62,843 bases of DNA from the NCBI GenBank assembly GCA_029547605.1, contig JAKPPB010000110.1, positions 1 through 62,843 on the forward strand, given 5' to 3'. The position numbers and the translations under genes were made by a program. Below the pieces are notes generated by a model that saw only the letters and a list, made by a program, of their open reading frames with translations, was not told the DNA's origin and made no database searches. Positions 28,581 through 38,869 of the stretch are shown piece by piece. This stretch comes from Methanobacteriota archaeon. GTDB taxonomy: Archaea > Halobacteriota > Methanomicrobia > Methanomicrobiales > Methanospirillaceae. Every line of letters starts with the position of its first letter. Position 1 is the stretch's first letter.

Positions 28581-28610
28581 AATTAAGATATGGGCCTGGG
28601 TATAATAAGT
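28581..28610. promoter_or_regulatory. Divergent promoter between larB and a membrane-protein gene
   Basis: Only 49 bases separate the two ATGs. On the minus strand CTTATTATACC (28599-28609) is about 30 bases from larB; on the plus strand AATTAAGATA (28581-28590) is about 35 bases from the ATG at 28622. The two boxes appear interleaved, so the genes may compete for polymerase. Confidence 0.35.
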
Positions 28611-28621
28611 GATGCAACCGC

Positions 28622-28963
28622 ATGAGTTACCTGATTTACGTTGCCGCGTTCGGGACGCTGGCAGTATTTTTCCTGTGGTTCCGTGACGTAAGGATATTCC
28701 TGCGCACGGGGCTCGCAGGATACCGGAATGCCGCGTACCGCGGTGTGCTCCATGGGGCTCTGGCAATCCTCGGATGTGCGTTTACGTTCTCCTCTACGGA
28801 GCGGTTCCCGACGGAACTGATCGGCCTGGGGATCATACTTGCGGCCCTTTACTTCCAGGGAAAGGTCACAAGGGAGCGCGTTTTTTCCAATGAAAGTGCA
28901 TGGGACCGCATTTCAGGGAAAGCCCAGATCAGAAAGAAGGCAGCAGAGGAACGCAAGGAGTGA
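28622..28963 (+). CDS. Small membrane protein of unknown function
   Basis: The 113-residue protein has three hydrophobic stretches (about residues 3-20, 43-58 and 65-82) with a basic loop between the first two (RDVRIFLRTGLAGYRN) and a charged tail rich in lysine and glutamate. I do not recognise the family. It ends 11 bases before hisS and is probably co-transcribed with it. Confidence 0.65.
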   Translation: MSYLIYVAAFGTLAVFFLWFRDVRIFLRTGLAGYRNAAYRGVLHGALAILGCAFTFSSTERFPTELIGLGIILAALYFQGKVTRERVFSNESAWDRISGKAQIRKKAAEERKE

Positions 28964-28974
28964 GTTCTTTTTCC

Positions 28975-30207
28975 ATGCTTCAGAAACCACGAGGAACAAG
29001 GGATTTTCTCCCTGAAGAGATGGAATCGCGGCGTGAAGTCGAACGCAGGATGCGCGAGGTTGCCCGGACCTGGGGGTACAGGGAGATCTGCACCCCTGAG
29101 TTCGAGGAGCTGGAGCTCTTCACCATCCGCTCAGGGGAAGGGATAATCCAGGAGATGTACGTATTCGAGGACAAGGGGGGGAGGAAGCTTGCGCTCCGAC
29201 CCGAACTGACCGCTCCCGTGCTCCGCATGTACGTAAACGAGGGGCGAACCCTCTCAAAACCGCTCCGGTGGTTTTACTTCGCTGACTGTTTCCGGTACGA
29301 GCGGCCCCAGAAGGGCCGCTATCGCCAGTTCTGGCAGTTTGGGGTGGAATTGATCGGGGCCGACTCCGCACTCGCGGAAGCTGAGGTCATCATGCTCGCA
29401 AACGAGATCCTCTCAGTTTCCGGTATCACATTCTCCCTCCACGTCGGCCACCTCTCATTCATGCGGACTCTTCTTGGGGAGCTTGAACCCGAAGACCAGA
29501 AGAAAGCCCGGATGTTCCTTGACAAGAAGGACAGGCGCGGCCTCGAAGATTATCTCTCTTCGCGTGGGCATGCCGGGCTTTCTGAAAGGCTTGTCGCCCT
29601 TGCAGATTGTCGGGATCTCAATGAAGTGTTTGCGATTACCGGCGAGAGCCAGGACATGGAGAGGATCGCGGATCTTTTCCGTATCCTTGACCAGTCGAAT
29701 ATCCGGTATACCCTGAACCCCGGGATCGCCCGCGGTCTCGACTATTACACAGGAATGGTTTTTGAGGCGTTTGCAGAAGGGCTCGGCGCCGAGAATCAAG
29801 TACTCGGAGGTGGGGCTTACCGGCTTGCCCACCTCTTTGGCGGGGAGGACACCCCCTCCTGCGGGTTCGCTGTCGGGTTTGACAGAGTCATGGTTGCGCG
29901 TGGAGAACACGATCTGCCCGGGAGAGTCGCCATAGGAGTGGCGTTTACCCCTGAAGGGAGGGAATGGGCCTTGGCGGCGGCAAAGGAGTTCAGGAACGCT
30001 GGAATAGTCACGATGCTCGATCTGTCGGGGAAGTCCCTCGGGCAGCAGATCTCGCATATCTCCCGGACCGCTGACTATGCCCTGATCATCGGGTCACGGG
30101 AGCGGGATGAACGGTGTGTTACATTGAAAGACCTCCGGACCGGGACGCAGAAGGAACTTTCACTCTTTGACGCAGTCAGCGAGGTGAGCGGTGGTGACCC
30201 TCGCTGA
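28975..30207 (+). CDS. hisS: Histidyl-tRNA synthetase
   Basis: This class II synthetase has motif 1 in the segment FTIRSGEGI, motif 2 RYERPQKGRYRQFWQFG near residue 115, the histidine-binding GIARGLDYYTG, and motif 3 GFAVGFDRVM. The C-terminal anticodon domain follows. The ATG at 28975 (MLQKPRGTRDFLPEE) is the conserved start; a start at 28900 lies inside the preceding gene. Length is 410. It overlaps top6B by 17 bases. Confidence 0.96.
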   Translation: MLQKPRGTRDFLPEEMESRREVERRMREVARTWGYREICTPEFEELELFTIRSGEGIIQEMYVFEDKGGRKLALRPELTAPVLRMYVNEGRTLSKPLRWFYFADCFRYERPQKGRYRQFWQFGVELIGADSALAEAEVIMLANEILSVSGITFSLHVGHLSFMRTLLGELEPEDQKKARMFLDKKDRRGLEDYLSSRGHAGLSERLVALADCRDLNEVFAITGESQDMERIADLFRILDQSNIRYTLNPGIARGLDYYTGMVFEAFAEGLGAENQVLGGGAYRLAHLFGGEDTPSCGFAVGFDRVMVARGEHDLPGRVAIGVAFTPEGREWALAAAKEFRNAGIVTMLDLSGKSLGQQISHISRTADYALIIGSRERDERCVTLKDLRTGTQKELSLFDAVSEVSGGDPR

Positions 30208-31999
30208 TGAACTTGCACGACAGCAGCGGAGTATCAGTGTCGCAGAGTTCTTCGAGAAGAACAAGCACCTGCTCGGGTTCGACTCGCCCACACGGGGGAT
30301 CATTACCACCATCAAGGAAGCGGTCGACAATGCACTCGACGCATGCGAGGAGGCAAGGGTCCTCCCCGATGTGTTCGTCGGAATCAAGAGGACCGGAAGC
30401 GAAGTCTTCAGGATTACGGTCGAAGATAACGGTCCCGGGATCATCCCGGCACAGGTGCCGTTCGTGTTTGGAAAGCTCCTGTATGGGTCCAGGTTTCACC
30501 AGATACGCCAGAGCCGGGGGCAGCAGGGGATTGGGATCAGTGCTGCGGTGCTCTATGCGCAGCTCACCACTGGGCTTCCCACCCTCGTGATATCAAGGAC
30601 CGGGCCCGACAACCCGGCCTCCCGTTTTCTTCTCCAGATCAATATCAATACAAACGAGCCTGAAGTTGTGGAACAATCAGAGGTTGAATGGGACAGGACG
30701 CATGGCACCCGGGTGCAGATCGAGTTCAAGAGCAGCATGGCCGCAAAGAAGCGGCTGCTTGAATACCTCAAATACACCTCTGTCGTAAACCCCCATGCCC
30801 GTATTCGCGTGGAGCTCGATGACGAGACGTATCTCTTCGAACGGGTCAGCGACGAGGTGATCGCCTGCCCCCAGGCCATCAAACCCCATCCTCATGGTAT
30901 CGAGATCGGCCAGCTGATGCGGATGCTCGGGACTGAAGGGGGTTCCTGCGGAGAGTTCCTTGTCGAGAACTTCACGAGGATCGGGAAAAAGACGGCTGAG
31001 GAGATCTGCAGGAATGCGGGCATCCCTCCCGCCACCCCGGCCGCATCTCTCACACCTGCCGAACAGAAGAGGCTCCTTGGCGCGATGCAGGGGGTAAAGG
31101 TCCCTGCACCACCAACACAGACATGTCTCTCCCCGATAGGAGAGGAACTCATCACGAGGGGTCTTGAGAAGGAGTTCCAGATGGATTTTGTGCGCTCACG
31201 CACGAGGCCGAGTTCCGTGTATTCCGGCCACCCTTTCCTCGTGGAAGCCGCGATCGGCTACGGGGGAAAACTCCCTCCGGACGGAAACGCCCAGATACTG
31301 CGGTTTGCAAACAGGGTCCCCCTCCTCTACCAGCAGGGAGCATGTGCCATCACGGGATGTGTGGCGGGAGTCTCCTGGAAGAACTACAATGTATCCCAGG
31401 CGGGCCTTCCCACCGGTCCCCTCCTCATCCTGGTGCATGTCGCCTCAACACATGTTCCCTTCACAAGCGAGAGCAAGGATGCCATTGCCGCAATCCCGGA
31501 AATTGAGAGAGAGGTGACCCTTGTGCTCCAGGAACTCGGGCGGGAGCTCAAGACCTACCTCTCCCGGCGGGATAAAAACCGGCTGCAGGAGGACAGGGCA
31601 AGGGCAGTGTGCTCAATCATCCCAGAGATTGCGGCAAAAGTCGCCGAGATCGTCGATCTCCCGGTACCTGACACCTCTGCCATTGAGGGAAGGATCATGA
31701 GGAAGGTGGTAGTAAAGAAGATGTCGCGGGATGGACGTGTCAGGCTCGAGGTGAAGAATTACACCTCGCAGCCTGGAGCGCTCACCATCTACGATATATC
31801 TCCCGACTCGGGGGAGGGTTCCGATCCAAAGCCGGCTATCGTAACCGAACTCGACGGGGAGCATACGAAGGTCTGGCATGTAGAGATCGAACCCGGCGGT
31901 GCATGGAGTGCAGAATACTTCGGCGCAGGTGGAGGAAGTCTTGAGATAAGGGGAATGCCCCCCGAGCACGTCGTGGTGGTGGATCTCGATGCCCAGTGA
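30191..31999 (+). CDS. top6B: DNA topoisomerase VI subunit B
   Basis: This GHKL-type ATPase subunit drives strand passage. Its motifs are [13 protein letters not shown] near residue 36, DNGPGI near 80, GQQGIGISA, and the transducer lysine region [20 protein letters not shown]. The start is a GTG pair at 30191, inside the end of hisS, giving 602 residues. A helix-two-turn-helix segment lies between the two. It overlaps subunit A by 11 bases, so the two subunits are probably made in step. Confidence 0.96.
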   Translation: MVTLADELARQQRSISVAEFFEKNKHLLGFDSPTRGIITTIKEAVDNALDACEEARVLPDVFVGIKRTGSEVFRITVEDNGPGIIPAQVPFVFGKLLYGSRFHQIRQSRGQQGIGISAAVLYAQLTTGLPTLVISRTGPDNPASRFLLQININTNEPEVVEQSEVEWDRTHGTRVQIEFKSSMAAKKRLLEYLKYTSVVNPHARIRVELDDETYLFERVSDEVIACPQAIKPHPHGIEIGQLMRMLGTEGGSCGEFLVENFTRIGKKTAEEICRNAGIPPATPAASLTPAEQKRLLGAMQGVKVPAPPTQTCLSPIGEELITRGLEKEFQMDFVRSRTRPSSVYSGHPFLVEAAIGYGGKLPPDGNAQILRFANRVPLLYQQGACAITGCVAGVSWKNYNVSQAGLPTGPLLILVHVASTHVPFTSESKDAIAAIPEIEREVTLVLQELGRELKTYLSRRDKNRLQEDRARAVCSIIPEIAAKVAEIVDLPVPDTSAIEGRIMRKVVVKKMSRDGRVRLEVKNYTSQPGALTIYDISPDSGEGSDPKPAIVTELDGEHTKVWHVEIEPGGAWSAEYFGAGGGSLEIRGMPPEHVVVVDLDAQ

Positions 32000-33080
32000 T
32001 GAGATGGACCAGAAGACGCAGGAACGCCTGGTTTCCATCGCGATGCGATGGTATGACCAGATGAGGGAGAGTACGATCCCTTCCATCTCCCTTCCAACCA
32101 GGACAAAGCAGAACATTGAGTTTGATGATGACTCCGAGGTGTGGAAGTACGGAGACCGGGAGAGTGTCCGGTCGGCCCATACCGCAAAGAGCGCATTGCA
32201 CCTCCTGAAGATGTCGTACGTGATCTCGTTTTTGAAGACGCAACTCCGCGAGAAGCGTTCCTCGACATTAAGAGAGCTGTATTACATATCGGAGGGGTGG
32301 AAACGTGCGAAATTCTCTGCCCAGGACGAGAGCAACCTGCTGATAGAAGACCTCGAGATCCTCACCGATCTCCAGCGGGAGGCATTCCACCTCAGGCCAG
32401 AGGAGGATGGCGCCACGATCTTCGGCCCTCTCCGACTGAAGGAGATGACAAGGAGAGGGGAGCGGGTGATCCACTGCCAGGAGGATGTAGGCGAGGCAGG
32501 GTACCAGATCCCAAGCAACGTCGAGAACATCGATCTCCTTGAGCACGATGCCCGCTTTGTCATCGCCATCGAGACTGGCGGCATGTACGCCCGGCTGATA
32601 GAGAACGGCTTTGACCAGGACTACCAGGCGATCCTTGTCCACCTGAAAGGACAGCCAGCCCGTTCCACACGCAGGATGCTGCACCGGATCAACGAGGAGT
32701 TCGGGCTCCCGGTGCTGGTATTCACCGACGGCGACCCCTGGTCGTACCGGATATACGCAAGTGTTGCCTACGGCGCCATCAAGAGCGCCCATATGTCCGA
32801 GCTTTTAGCCACGCCAAGGGCTCAGTTCATCGGGGTGCAGCCAAGCGACATACGCGATTACAACCTTCCTTCAGATACCCTTACAGAGAAGGACGTTGCC
32901 GCCCTGCAGAGCGAGATCTCCGACCCGAGGTTCGCATCTGAGTACTGGAGGACACAGATCCAGCTGCAGCTCAAACTCAACCTCAAGTCAGAACAGCAGG
33001 CCTTCGCGGCCCGCGGCCTGGATTTCGTGACAAAGGAATACCTTCCCCGCAGGCTCACGGAAATGGGTATCCTCTCCTGA
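31989..33080 (+). CDS. top6A: DNA topoisomerase VI subunit A (Spo11 homologue)
   Basis: This subunit breaks DNA. The catalytic tyrosine is one of Tyr98/Tyr99 in [10 protein letters not shown]; the Toprim domain has the acidic residue in [14 protein letters not shown] and the pair in [12 protein letters not shown]. The length of 363 residues is normal. An ATG at 32004 is also possible. The 147 bases after its stop (33081-33227), up to the convergent pilus operon, hold no gene that I can support. Confidence 0.96.
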   Translation: MPSDEMDQKTQERLVSIAMRWYDQMRESTIPSISLPTRTKQNIEFDDDSEVWKYGDRESVRSAHTAKSALHLLKMSYVISFLKTQLREKRSSTLRELYYISEGWKRAKFSAQDESNLLIEDLEILTDLQREAFHLRPEEDGATIFGPLRLKEMTRRGERVIHCQEDVGEAGYQIPSNVENIDLLEHDARFVIAIETGGMYARLIENGFDQDYQAILVHLKGQPARSTRRMLHRINEEFGLPVLVFTDGDPWSYRIYASVAYGAIKSAHMSELLATPRAQFIGVQPSDIRDYNLPSDTLTEKDVAALQSEISDPRFASEYWRTQIQLQLKLNLKSEQQAFAARGLDFVTKEYLPRRLTEMGILS

Positions 33081-33227
33081 TAGCCGGGAAGTCCCACAAG
33101 GCCAGGATAAGCGGAGAGGAGACATCTGATTCCGGTGATTCTCAAAAAGAAAGGTCACGAGTAAGGATGCGGGTCAGGCAAGGGGATTTTTCTCCCTCCC
33201 ACGGCAAAACCGTCCGCTCATCCTTCA

Positions 33228-34418
33228 TCAGACCATGAACCTGAACACCAGCCATGCGATGATGAGCATGATTGCCGAGTATTTCAGCCCGGCGATTACT
33301 CGCGCCTCCCCCATCTGGCCAGCGACCAGCCCAGAGAAGATCCCCTGTATCATCGCGGCATGGGAAAAGAGTCTCGTATAGAAGAAGAGGTCAACGTTCC
33401 CGATGAATGATGCAGCCCCCGCGCCTGCGGCGGATGCCGCTGAACCTGCGGTCGCCATGGTCGAGAGGAAGGTGCTCACCAGGATCAGTATCACAAATAC
33501 AAAGACCATGAACGAGATCAGGACGATGATCACGTAGATCAGCATGTTGTTCTTTCGCTCTGACCGGAGGGCCAGCACCTCATAGGTGTCACGGGCGGCG
33601 GCACGGAGCACCTCGCTGACGTCACCGCCCGCCTTGCTGGCCTTGGCGATGAGATCAATGCTCCTGTCTGACAGGGGGGTACCCAGGCGGGTGCGGAACC
33701 GCTGTATTGATTCAATGAATGTAGTATTCCACGACATCTCGTTGTCGAGGCGCCTGATGAACGGGGTGAGAGTACTGTACTCCCCCTGGGCAACGAGGTG
33801 TATGGCATTCGGGAGTGTCATTCCGCTATCGTTCATTCCCGCGAGGTCACGGAAGAAATTCGGGAGAGCCTCTTCGAGGTTCTTCATACGCCTGCTTTCC
33901 CGGAAGTCCATGATCGCAACGGGTACGATCGCAACGAGGATGGAGATGATGACGATGTCGTCGACGAGAGTGGTGGTGAAGAGCACGCTCATCCCGTAGT
34001 CCCTGATGACGATGGCTGTTCCTATCAGGAAGAAGATGACGGCCAGCGGAAGGGTCAGGATGAGGATATTGAGGGGTTTCTCGAGAAGTACTTTGACAGG
34101 GTGCTTGAGTACCCTTCTCCAGCCGGAACGCTGGCTGCGGTGTCGCTCAAGCTTTTTGCTTATCTCGACCTGTTCCCGTGCAAACTTTCCAATTTCTCCC
34201 GGACTGAGATCCACGGAATATGGCTTCTCTCCCTTTAATACCCCCCATAATCCAGGTCTTTTCGGGGGAGTCGCTCCCATGGGATGGGATTTTTGGGGCG
34301 AGGGGGGTGTGGATCCCGCCCGTGCGACGGGAGGCAATTTCGTCTTATTTTCACTTGCGTTTCCTGTGCCATGATCCTTTTTTGGCAGCATCCCCTTGAA
34401 AGAGTCTTTGATGCCCAT
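33228..34418 (-). CDS. Type II/IV secretion F-type membrane platform protein (FlaJ/TadC-like)
   Basis: The 396-residue protein has a proline- and charge-rich N-terminal tail (to about residue 90), then membrane segments around residues 118-160 and 280-395 around a helical cytoplasmic domain (LPNAIHLVAQGEYSTLTPFIRRLDNEMSWN, with LGTPLSDRSIDLIAKASKAGGDVSE), which is the T2SSF motif. A glycine/alanine-rich transmembrane run lies near residue 330. It is the last gene of a unit of five and starts one base after the stop of the preceding F-type gene. As platform protein it would work with the ATPase at 35340. Confidence 0.85.
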   Translation of the reverse strand: MGIKDSFKGMLPKKDHGTGNASENKTKLPPVARAGSTPPSPQKSHPMGATPPKRPGLWGVLKGEKPYSVDLSPGEIGKFAREQVEISKKLERHRSQRSGWRRVLKHPVKVLLEKPLNILILTLPLAVIFFLIGTAIVIRDYGMSVLFTTTLVDDIVIISILVAIVPVAIMDFRESRRMKNLEEALPNFFRDLAGMNDSGMTLPNAIHLVAQGEYSTLTPFIRRLDNEMSWNTTFIESIQRFRTRLGTPLSDRSIDLIAKASKAGGDVSEVLRAAARDTYEVLALRSERKNNMLIYVIIVLISFMVFVFVILILVSTFLSTMATAGSAASAAGAGAASFIGNVDLFFYTRLFSHAAMIQGIFSGLVAGQMGEARVIAGLKYSAIMLIIAWLVFRFMV

Positions 34419-34419
34419 C

Positions 34420-35343
34420 TCATCCCTCCGGTGTCATCGAGCTGATCAGGATCACGAACATGATGCTCCCGAAGGGGATCATCAGGTAGATAATCAGGTA
34501 AAGGAATATCGGCTGTGACGACTGGCTTAGTATAGCCATAATGGACTGGAGGATGATGAGAAAGAGCGGTCCGGCAACCATTGCAGTCACATACGACTCC
34601 GAGATCAGCCCCAGGGTGTCAAGGAAGAGTTTCTGGCTCTGGCGGTTCTCAAGGGAGTACTGCTCTGCCTTGGTCCGGAAATACTCGGTCAGGCTGCTGC
34701 CGGCAGATATACACCCCATCGCCCCCTGGAGGAACTCCTTCATGCGCATGCTCGGGGTGGTTGCGGAGATGAGCCGGAGTGCATCGATCAGGTCCCGCCC
34801 GAAGAGATCGATCTCCATGGCGATGAAACGAGCCTCGACAGCGCTCTCCCCGTACATCGTGCTGCTCCCCAGTTGCCGGAAGATCTCTGCCGGGGGGATT
34901 CCCGCCGTTGACATCGCGGTAATATAATTGATCGCATAGGGAAGCGTGGCATCGATGTTCCTGCAACGGTTCCCCGCGACCACGCTTGGATAGACGAGAA
35001 AGATGAGAAACGTGATGCCCCCAATCACGGCAAACGAGATGATCGCGGCGAGCACTGTCCCGATGACCAGGCTGTACTCGTTGATGGTGAGCATGAACTC
35101 AGGGACTGCACCCTGGTACTTGATCATCCCGGGGATGTTCAGGAGATAGGTGACCAGGCCGAGAAGGATAGATGCCACAATCGCTGCAATGACCGAACTC
35201 AGGTATGCCGTCGAGAGATAGACCTCGAATGGGACCTTCATGCGTGCAGTGACGAGGTCGTTCCTGAGTGCGGAATACGAATCCCTCTTCTTCTCCGCAT
35301 ACCTCCCCATCAACCTGAAGGCGAGACGTTCATACCCGTTCAT
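34420..35343 (-). CDS. Second type II/IV secretion F-type membrane protein (TadB/FlaJ-like)
   Basis: The 307-residue protein has paired membrane segments near residues 45-70 and 90-115, then a helical T2SSF domain (YINAMSTAGIPPAEIFRQLG-like, near residue 140-155) and two more membrane segments at the C-terminus. Two different F-type proteins next to one ATPase is the Tad/Epd arrangement, not the archaellum one, where there is a single FlaJ. The ATG overlaps the ATPase stop by four bases (35340-35343). Confidence 0.85.
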   Translation of the reverse strand: MNGYERLAFRLMGRYAEKKRDSYSALRNDLVTARMKVPFEVYLSTAYLSSVIAAIVASILLGLVTYLLNIPGMIKYQGAVPEFMLTINEYSLVIGTVLAAIISFAVIGGITFLIFLVYPSVVAGNRCRNIDATLPYAINYITAMSTAGIPPAEIFRQLGSSTMYGESAVEARFIAMEIDLFGRDLIDALRLISATTPSMRMKEFLQGAMGCISAGSSLTEYFRTKAEQYSLENRQSQKLFLDTLGLISESYVTAMVAGPLFLIILQSIMAILSQSSQPIFLYLIIYLMIPFGSIMFVILISSMTPEG

Positions 35344-37595
35344 GCTTCTCCATACAGCTCGGCCCTTATCTTCTCCATGGTCCCTGCAGGGTCACGGTAA
35401 TACTGGACCAGTATGTTGCCTACGTCCCTGAAATTGCGTATCTTCTTTATACGCATCCACTCCAGGACCTCCTGGCGCATCTTGAGCTCTTCTCTCATCC
35501 TCTCCTCGTCCCATCCCCTCGATTCCATGATCTCCTCGAGGACATAGGATTTCCCGGAGTAGGTGATCTCATCGGTTGCCGGGTGCCACCTGAAGACCTC
35601 GTTCGTGATCAGTTCGTTTGTCCGGGGATCGATATCGAGTATCTCGATGATCTGCTTGTTCCTCCTGATACGCTGGCCTCCGATGCGTGCCTGGACCTGT
35701 ACCGATACTAGGTCAAGCGCGGAAAGCATGTTCCTTGGGACATTCAGTGGCGGGTTCTCCAGGCGGTGGACGATGCTCGCCACGGAGTCGGCGTGGATAG
35801 TCGAGTAGGTCACATGGCCAGTACTCATCGCCTGGAAGAGAGTCAGAGCTTCTTTTCCTCGGACTTCTCCGACGAGAATATACTCGGGGCGCTGCCTCAA
35901 TGCTGCACGGAGGAGCTCATACATGTCGATCTCCCCCTTTCCGCTCGTATCAAACGAGGTCCGGGTGATGCTAGGGATCCAGTTCGGGTGGGGGAGCTTG
36001 AGCTCGCGCGTATCCTCGAGGGTAACGATCTTTGCCAGCGGAGGCATGAAGAGAGAGATCGCGTTGAGAGAGGTCGTCTTTCCTGAAGCGGTCCCTCCCG
36101 CGAAAATACACGACTTCCCGCTCTCTACTGCCATCCAGAAGAACGCGATCGAGAGGGGAGAGAAGGTGCGCCATTCGATGAGATCCGTGGGGGTGATAGG
36201 CTCGTCCTTGAATTTCCTGATGGTGTAGGTGGAGCCATGTGCGGTCACTTCCGTGCCAAGCGTCATCTGGATACGGGACCCGTCGCTCATGGTGGCATCG
36301 AGCATGGGTTCAGCGATAGAGATGTACTTCCCGGCCCTCTGGGCAAGCTTGGTCACGAACGAATCGAGCTCGTCGGAACTCTTGTAGATGAGGTTCGTCC
36401 GCATCGACTCGTAACGGTTGTGGTAGACAAAGAGGTTTGCATTTACGCCATCGCACGAGATATCCTCGATGTAACGGTCATGCATGAGCGGGTCTATCAT
36501 CCCGTTTCCGAGGAATTCCTTGTACATGGCATAGAGGATCTTCTCCCTCTGTACAGGCGTGAGCGAGATCCCATAATCGTGGATGATATCGTCGGTGACA
36601 TCACGAAGCGTCTTCTTCGCAATCTCCTCGAGCACGTTCTGGGTGTTGATATCGAGACGCTCGAATATCCGCTCCTTGATATCACGAAAGAGGTCAACCT
36701 CGGCAGGAGTCAGTTTCGGCTCAAGGACCTCATACAGGTATTCGTGGGTGGCATTGTCATACGTGATGCGGACATATGCATAGGGCTCATTTACAGGGTA
36801 GACTTCTGTCTGCTCCACGCCGGGCCTCGGACGGAATGTCAGATCCACGAGAGGGCCGTGGGTCCTCGGATTGTATTCAAGAGGGACTTTCCTGATAACG
36901 TTTATGGGGTTCAGCCTTGAAAGCAATCCCCCTTTTCCCGCTTCCTCCTGGACTTCGGAAGCGGCCTCGGACACCTTTTTGATGCCCGCATCCAGCAGGT
37001 CGGCCTTCTGCAGGTCTTTTCCTGCAGCCGCACCCCCCTCTCTCTTGAATGAAAAGATGTTGCTGCGGTCCTGGATTTTGATCTCTTCTATCTGGAACGT
37101 GGCGCCTTTTGGAAGAATCAGCCCAGACAAGTCGTTGATCTGGTCAACGGATATCACTGTCTCTTCGAGGACTGGTTTCTTCTCGCTCCACACGGTCTTT
37201 TTTGCGGGCTCAAACCGTGGAGGCCTGTGATCAGGGACCGCCTCCAATTTCGGGTCGTGTGAACTTTGGGGAGGGGCGCGAGTTGGGGGAGTATCTGTGA
37301 CGGCACCCGCATCCGGGAGGGTTGCATTCACCCCATCACCTGCCGGTTCCCCCTCATCAGTTTGCCGGGCAGACACTGCATTCCTGCCTGTGCCGGATTG
37401 GGATCCTTTCTTGTTGTCGAGAGAAAGGCCGATCCTCTTCATGAACCCGTCGAGATCCTCGCCTTCCACAGCAGGGATCGGTGCCCCTTTCTCCTCTCCG
37501 GAACCTTCCTTGCCAGACTTTGCAGGAGCGCCATCTGCCTTCTTCTTTCCAAACAGGTTCCTGATCGAGAGCCCCTTTTTATCCTCCGCAGTCAT
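35340..37595 (-). CDS. Type II/IV secretion ATPase (FlaI/TadA/CpaF-like) with long N-terminal tail
   Basis: This hexameric ATPase would power pilus assembly. Walker A is GGTASGKTTS near residue 496, the Asp box is LEDTREL, and Walker B lies in ILVGEVRGKEA, with the His box STIHADS after it. The first 200 or so residues are low complexity, rich in charge, glycine and proline, including RNLFGKKKADGAPAKSG, longer than in FlaI of archaella. Total length is 751. Its neighbours are two F-type membrane proteins downstream and two roadblock proteins upstream. No pilin gene is seen nearby. Confidence 0.9.
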   Translation of the reverse strand: MTAEDKKGLSIRNLFGKKKADGAPAKSGKEGSGEEKGAPIPAVEGEDLDGFMKRIGLSLDNKKGSQSGTGRNAVSARQTDEGEPAGDGVNATLPDAGAVTDTPPTRAPPQSSHDPKLEAVPDHRPPRFEPAKKTVWSEKKPVLEETVISVDQINDLSGLILPKGATFQIEEIKIQDRSNIFSFKREGGAAAGKDLQKADLLDAGIKKVSEAASEVQEEAGKGGLLSRLNPINVIRKVPLEYNPRTHGPLVDLTFRPRPGVEQTEVYPVNEPYAYVRITYDNATHEYLYEVLEPKLTPAEVDLFRDIKERIFERLDINTQNVLEEIAKKTLRDVTDDIIHDYGISLTPVQREKILYAMYKEFLGNGMIDPLMHDRYIEDISCDGVNANLFVYHNRYESMRTNLIYKSSDELDSFVTKLAQRAGKYISIAEPMLDATMSDGSRIQMTLGTEVTAHGSTYTIRKFKDEPITPTDLIEWRTFSPLSIAFFWMAVESGKSCIFAGGTASGKTTSLNAISLFMPPLAKIVTLEDTRELKLPHPNWIPSITRTSFDTSGKGEIDMYELLRAALRQRPEYILVGEVRGKEALTLFQAMSTGHVTYSTIHADSVASIVHRLENPPLNVPRNMLSALDLVSVQVQARIGGQRIRRNKQIIEILDIDPRTNELITNEVFRWHPATDEITYSGKSYVLEEIMESRGWDEERMREELKMRQEVLEWMRIKKIRNFRDVGNILVQYYRDPAGTMEKIRAELYGEA

Positions 37596-37655
37596 CGCTT
37601 TATACCCCCATTCGTGAGATCGTCCCTTTCGTCAATCCGCTGCAAGGACATTCCC

Positions 37656-38354
37656 TTACCCCCTCTCTTTCATCTCTCTTTGAATACTTCTCATGGCCAG
37701 CCTTATAAGACCGAGGTTCGCATCAGCATCGGTCAGGAGGCAGATAGAGAGGTCCCCATAGGGTGCGATGATACATTTTTTCTGGTCACTTTCGAGAATT
37801 ATCTGGTCAGGTACTCCCATCCGGAGGTTTTCTGCCACCTTTCTGCCGGCCCGCAGAAAGTCCTCTGCCATTGCCGCCACCTGTTCAAAATCACCGTCAC
37901 CGGCTGACTGAACTGGGAATCCTTCGAAGAAGATGGAGACTGCACGTACTCCGGGTTGACCGGACAACCGCTTCAGGAGAGTGTCATCGGGTCCGGACAC
38001 CACAGGTTCCACTATACGCCTGTCCTCTCCCTTAAGGAACAGTCCCTCCTCACGGCAGATCTCATTTGCCTCCTGAAGTTCGTCATAAGAGTAATGATAC
38101 TGGGCGTATCGGACAGGGAGATCGATCTCCCGCGAGCGATTGAGCAGGTATGTGACCGCAGCCCTCCCCCTGTGAACGCCTTCCCTGTCCTGGTAACAGG
38201 CTGCAGTGACCTGGCCTTTCACCACGACCAGGAGCCCCTTCCCCTCGTCAGTAAGCACCTCAACCTTTCCAGTGAAGGGACGAGCCCCATCCGGGTGGTC
38301 CTCCCTGAGGGGATCCGCCGAAACACCTGCATACGTGCCTTCGGGGAGACTCAT
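37656..38354 (-). CDS. Two-domain protein with C-terminal roadblock/LC7-like domain
   Basis: At 232 residues, the C-terminal part (from about 125: LLKRLSGQPGVRAVSIFFEGFPVQSAG, then ILESDQKKCIIAPYGDLSICLLTDADANLGLIRLAM) has the roadblock/LC7 pattern. The N-terminal part (FTGKVEVLTDEGKGLLVVVKGQVTAACYQDREG) looks like the DUF2226/PATAN-type fold of the gene at 38870. It starts three bases after the stand-alone roadblock gene and precedes the pilus ATPase by 60 bases. Roadblock proteins regulate small GTPases in other systems; the partner is unknown here. Confidence 0.7.
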   Translation of the reverse strand: MSLPEGTYAGVSADPLREDHPDGARPFTGKVEVLTDEGKGLLVVVKGQVTAACYQDREGVHRGRAAVTYLLNRSREIDLPVRYAQYHYSYDELQEANEICREEGLFLKGEDRRIVEPVVSGPDDTLLKRLSGQPGVRAVSIFFEGFPVQSAGDGDFEQVAAMAEDFLRAGRKVAENLRMGVPDQIILESDQKKCIIAPYGDLSICLLTDADANLGLIRLAMRSIQREMKERG

Positions 38355-38357
38355 GCA

Positions 38358-38705
38358 CTATAATGCTGCAACAAGGCGTTCTTTGTTTTTCTTCAACTCG
38401 TAGCGGATGCGACCTATATTTGCTTCGTTTCCGGCCACTACCGCGATCAGCTCGTCCCCGGAGAGGGGAGACATGATGATGGGCCCATGGTCAAGCTCGA
38501 CGAGCATCTGATGCAGTTCTCCCTTGCCAAGCTCCTTTCCCATCGCCTCTGATGTCCCCATGCCAGTCGATGCCATAGCACCAAGGGCATCGATATCGAT
38601 CTTTCCTGAGACAGCACTCTCGATCACGAACCCGTCACGCCCCACCACGACCGCCGCAGTGACCCCATCTATCTTCAAAAACTCTCCAAGAATTTGTTTG
38701 AGCAT
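38358..38705 (-). CDS. Roadblock/LC7 domain protein
   Basis: The 115-residue protein is a single roadblock/LC7 domain: ILGEFLKIDGVTAAVVVGRDGFVIES at 5-30, then ALGAMASTGMGTSEAMGKELG, and LVAVVAGNEANIGRIR-like end. It belongs to the MglB family, which in bacteria controls the polarity GTPase MglA. It is the first gene of the pilus unit, with a GGTGG ribosome site before the ATG. No MglA-like GTPase gene is adjacent. Confidence 0.85.
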   Translation of the reverse strand: MLKQILGEFLKIDGVTAAVVVGRDGFVIESAVSGKIDIDALGAMASTGMGTSEAMGKELGKGELHQMLVELDHGPIIMSPLSGDELIAVVAGNEANIGRIRYELKKNKERLVAAL

Positions 38706-38739
38706 TCATGCCACCTACTTATATAAAGCATCTGTGTGG

Positions 38740-38750
38740 ATATATAAAAA
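38740..38750 (-). promoter_or_regulatory. TATA box of the pilus-roadblock operon
   Basis: The minus strand reads TTTTTATATAT, about 39 bases before the roadblock ATG at 38705. A second box, CTTTATATAAG (38719-38729), is too close (19 bases) for a normal start but could be a regulator or alternate site. Confidence 0.5.
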
Positions 38751-38814
38751 TAAAAATGTTTGCTATACCGGCTGTACAGGCGGCCCAAAGAATTTTCCAG
38801 TTTTATTCTTCCTC

Positions 38815-38826
38815 ATTTTTATTAAT
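38815..38826 (+). promoter_or_regulatory. TATA-like element of the DUF2226-MinD operon
   Basis: The plus strand reads ATTTTTATTAAT about 50 bases before the ATG at 38873, giving a short leader. It is separated by about 65 bases from the divergent pilus promoter, so the two units share one control region. Confidence 0.4.
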
Positions 38827-38869
38827 CCCTGCACCAATAACCTTATGAATCGACGAGTATTGATCTGTA

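Noticed and set aside
31613-32268. Long frames opposite the top6B/top6A junction
   Set aside because: They are antisense to both topoisomerase subunits and match no family.
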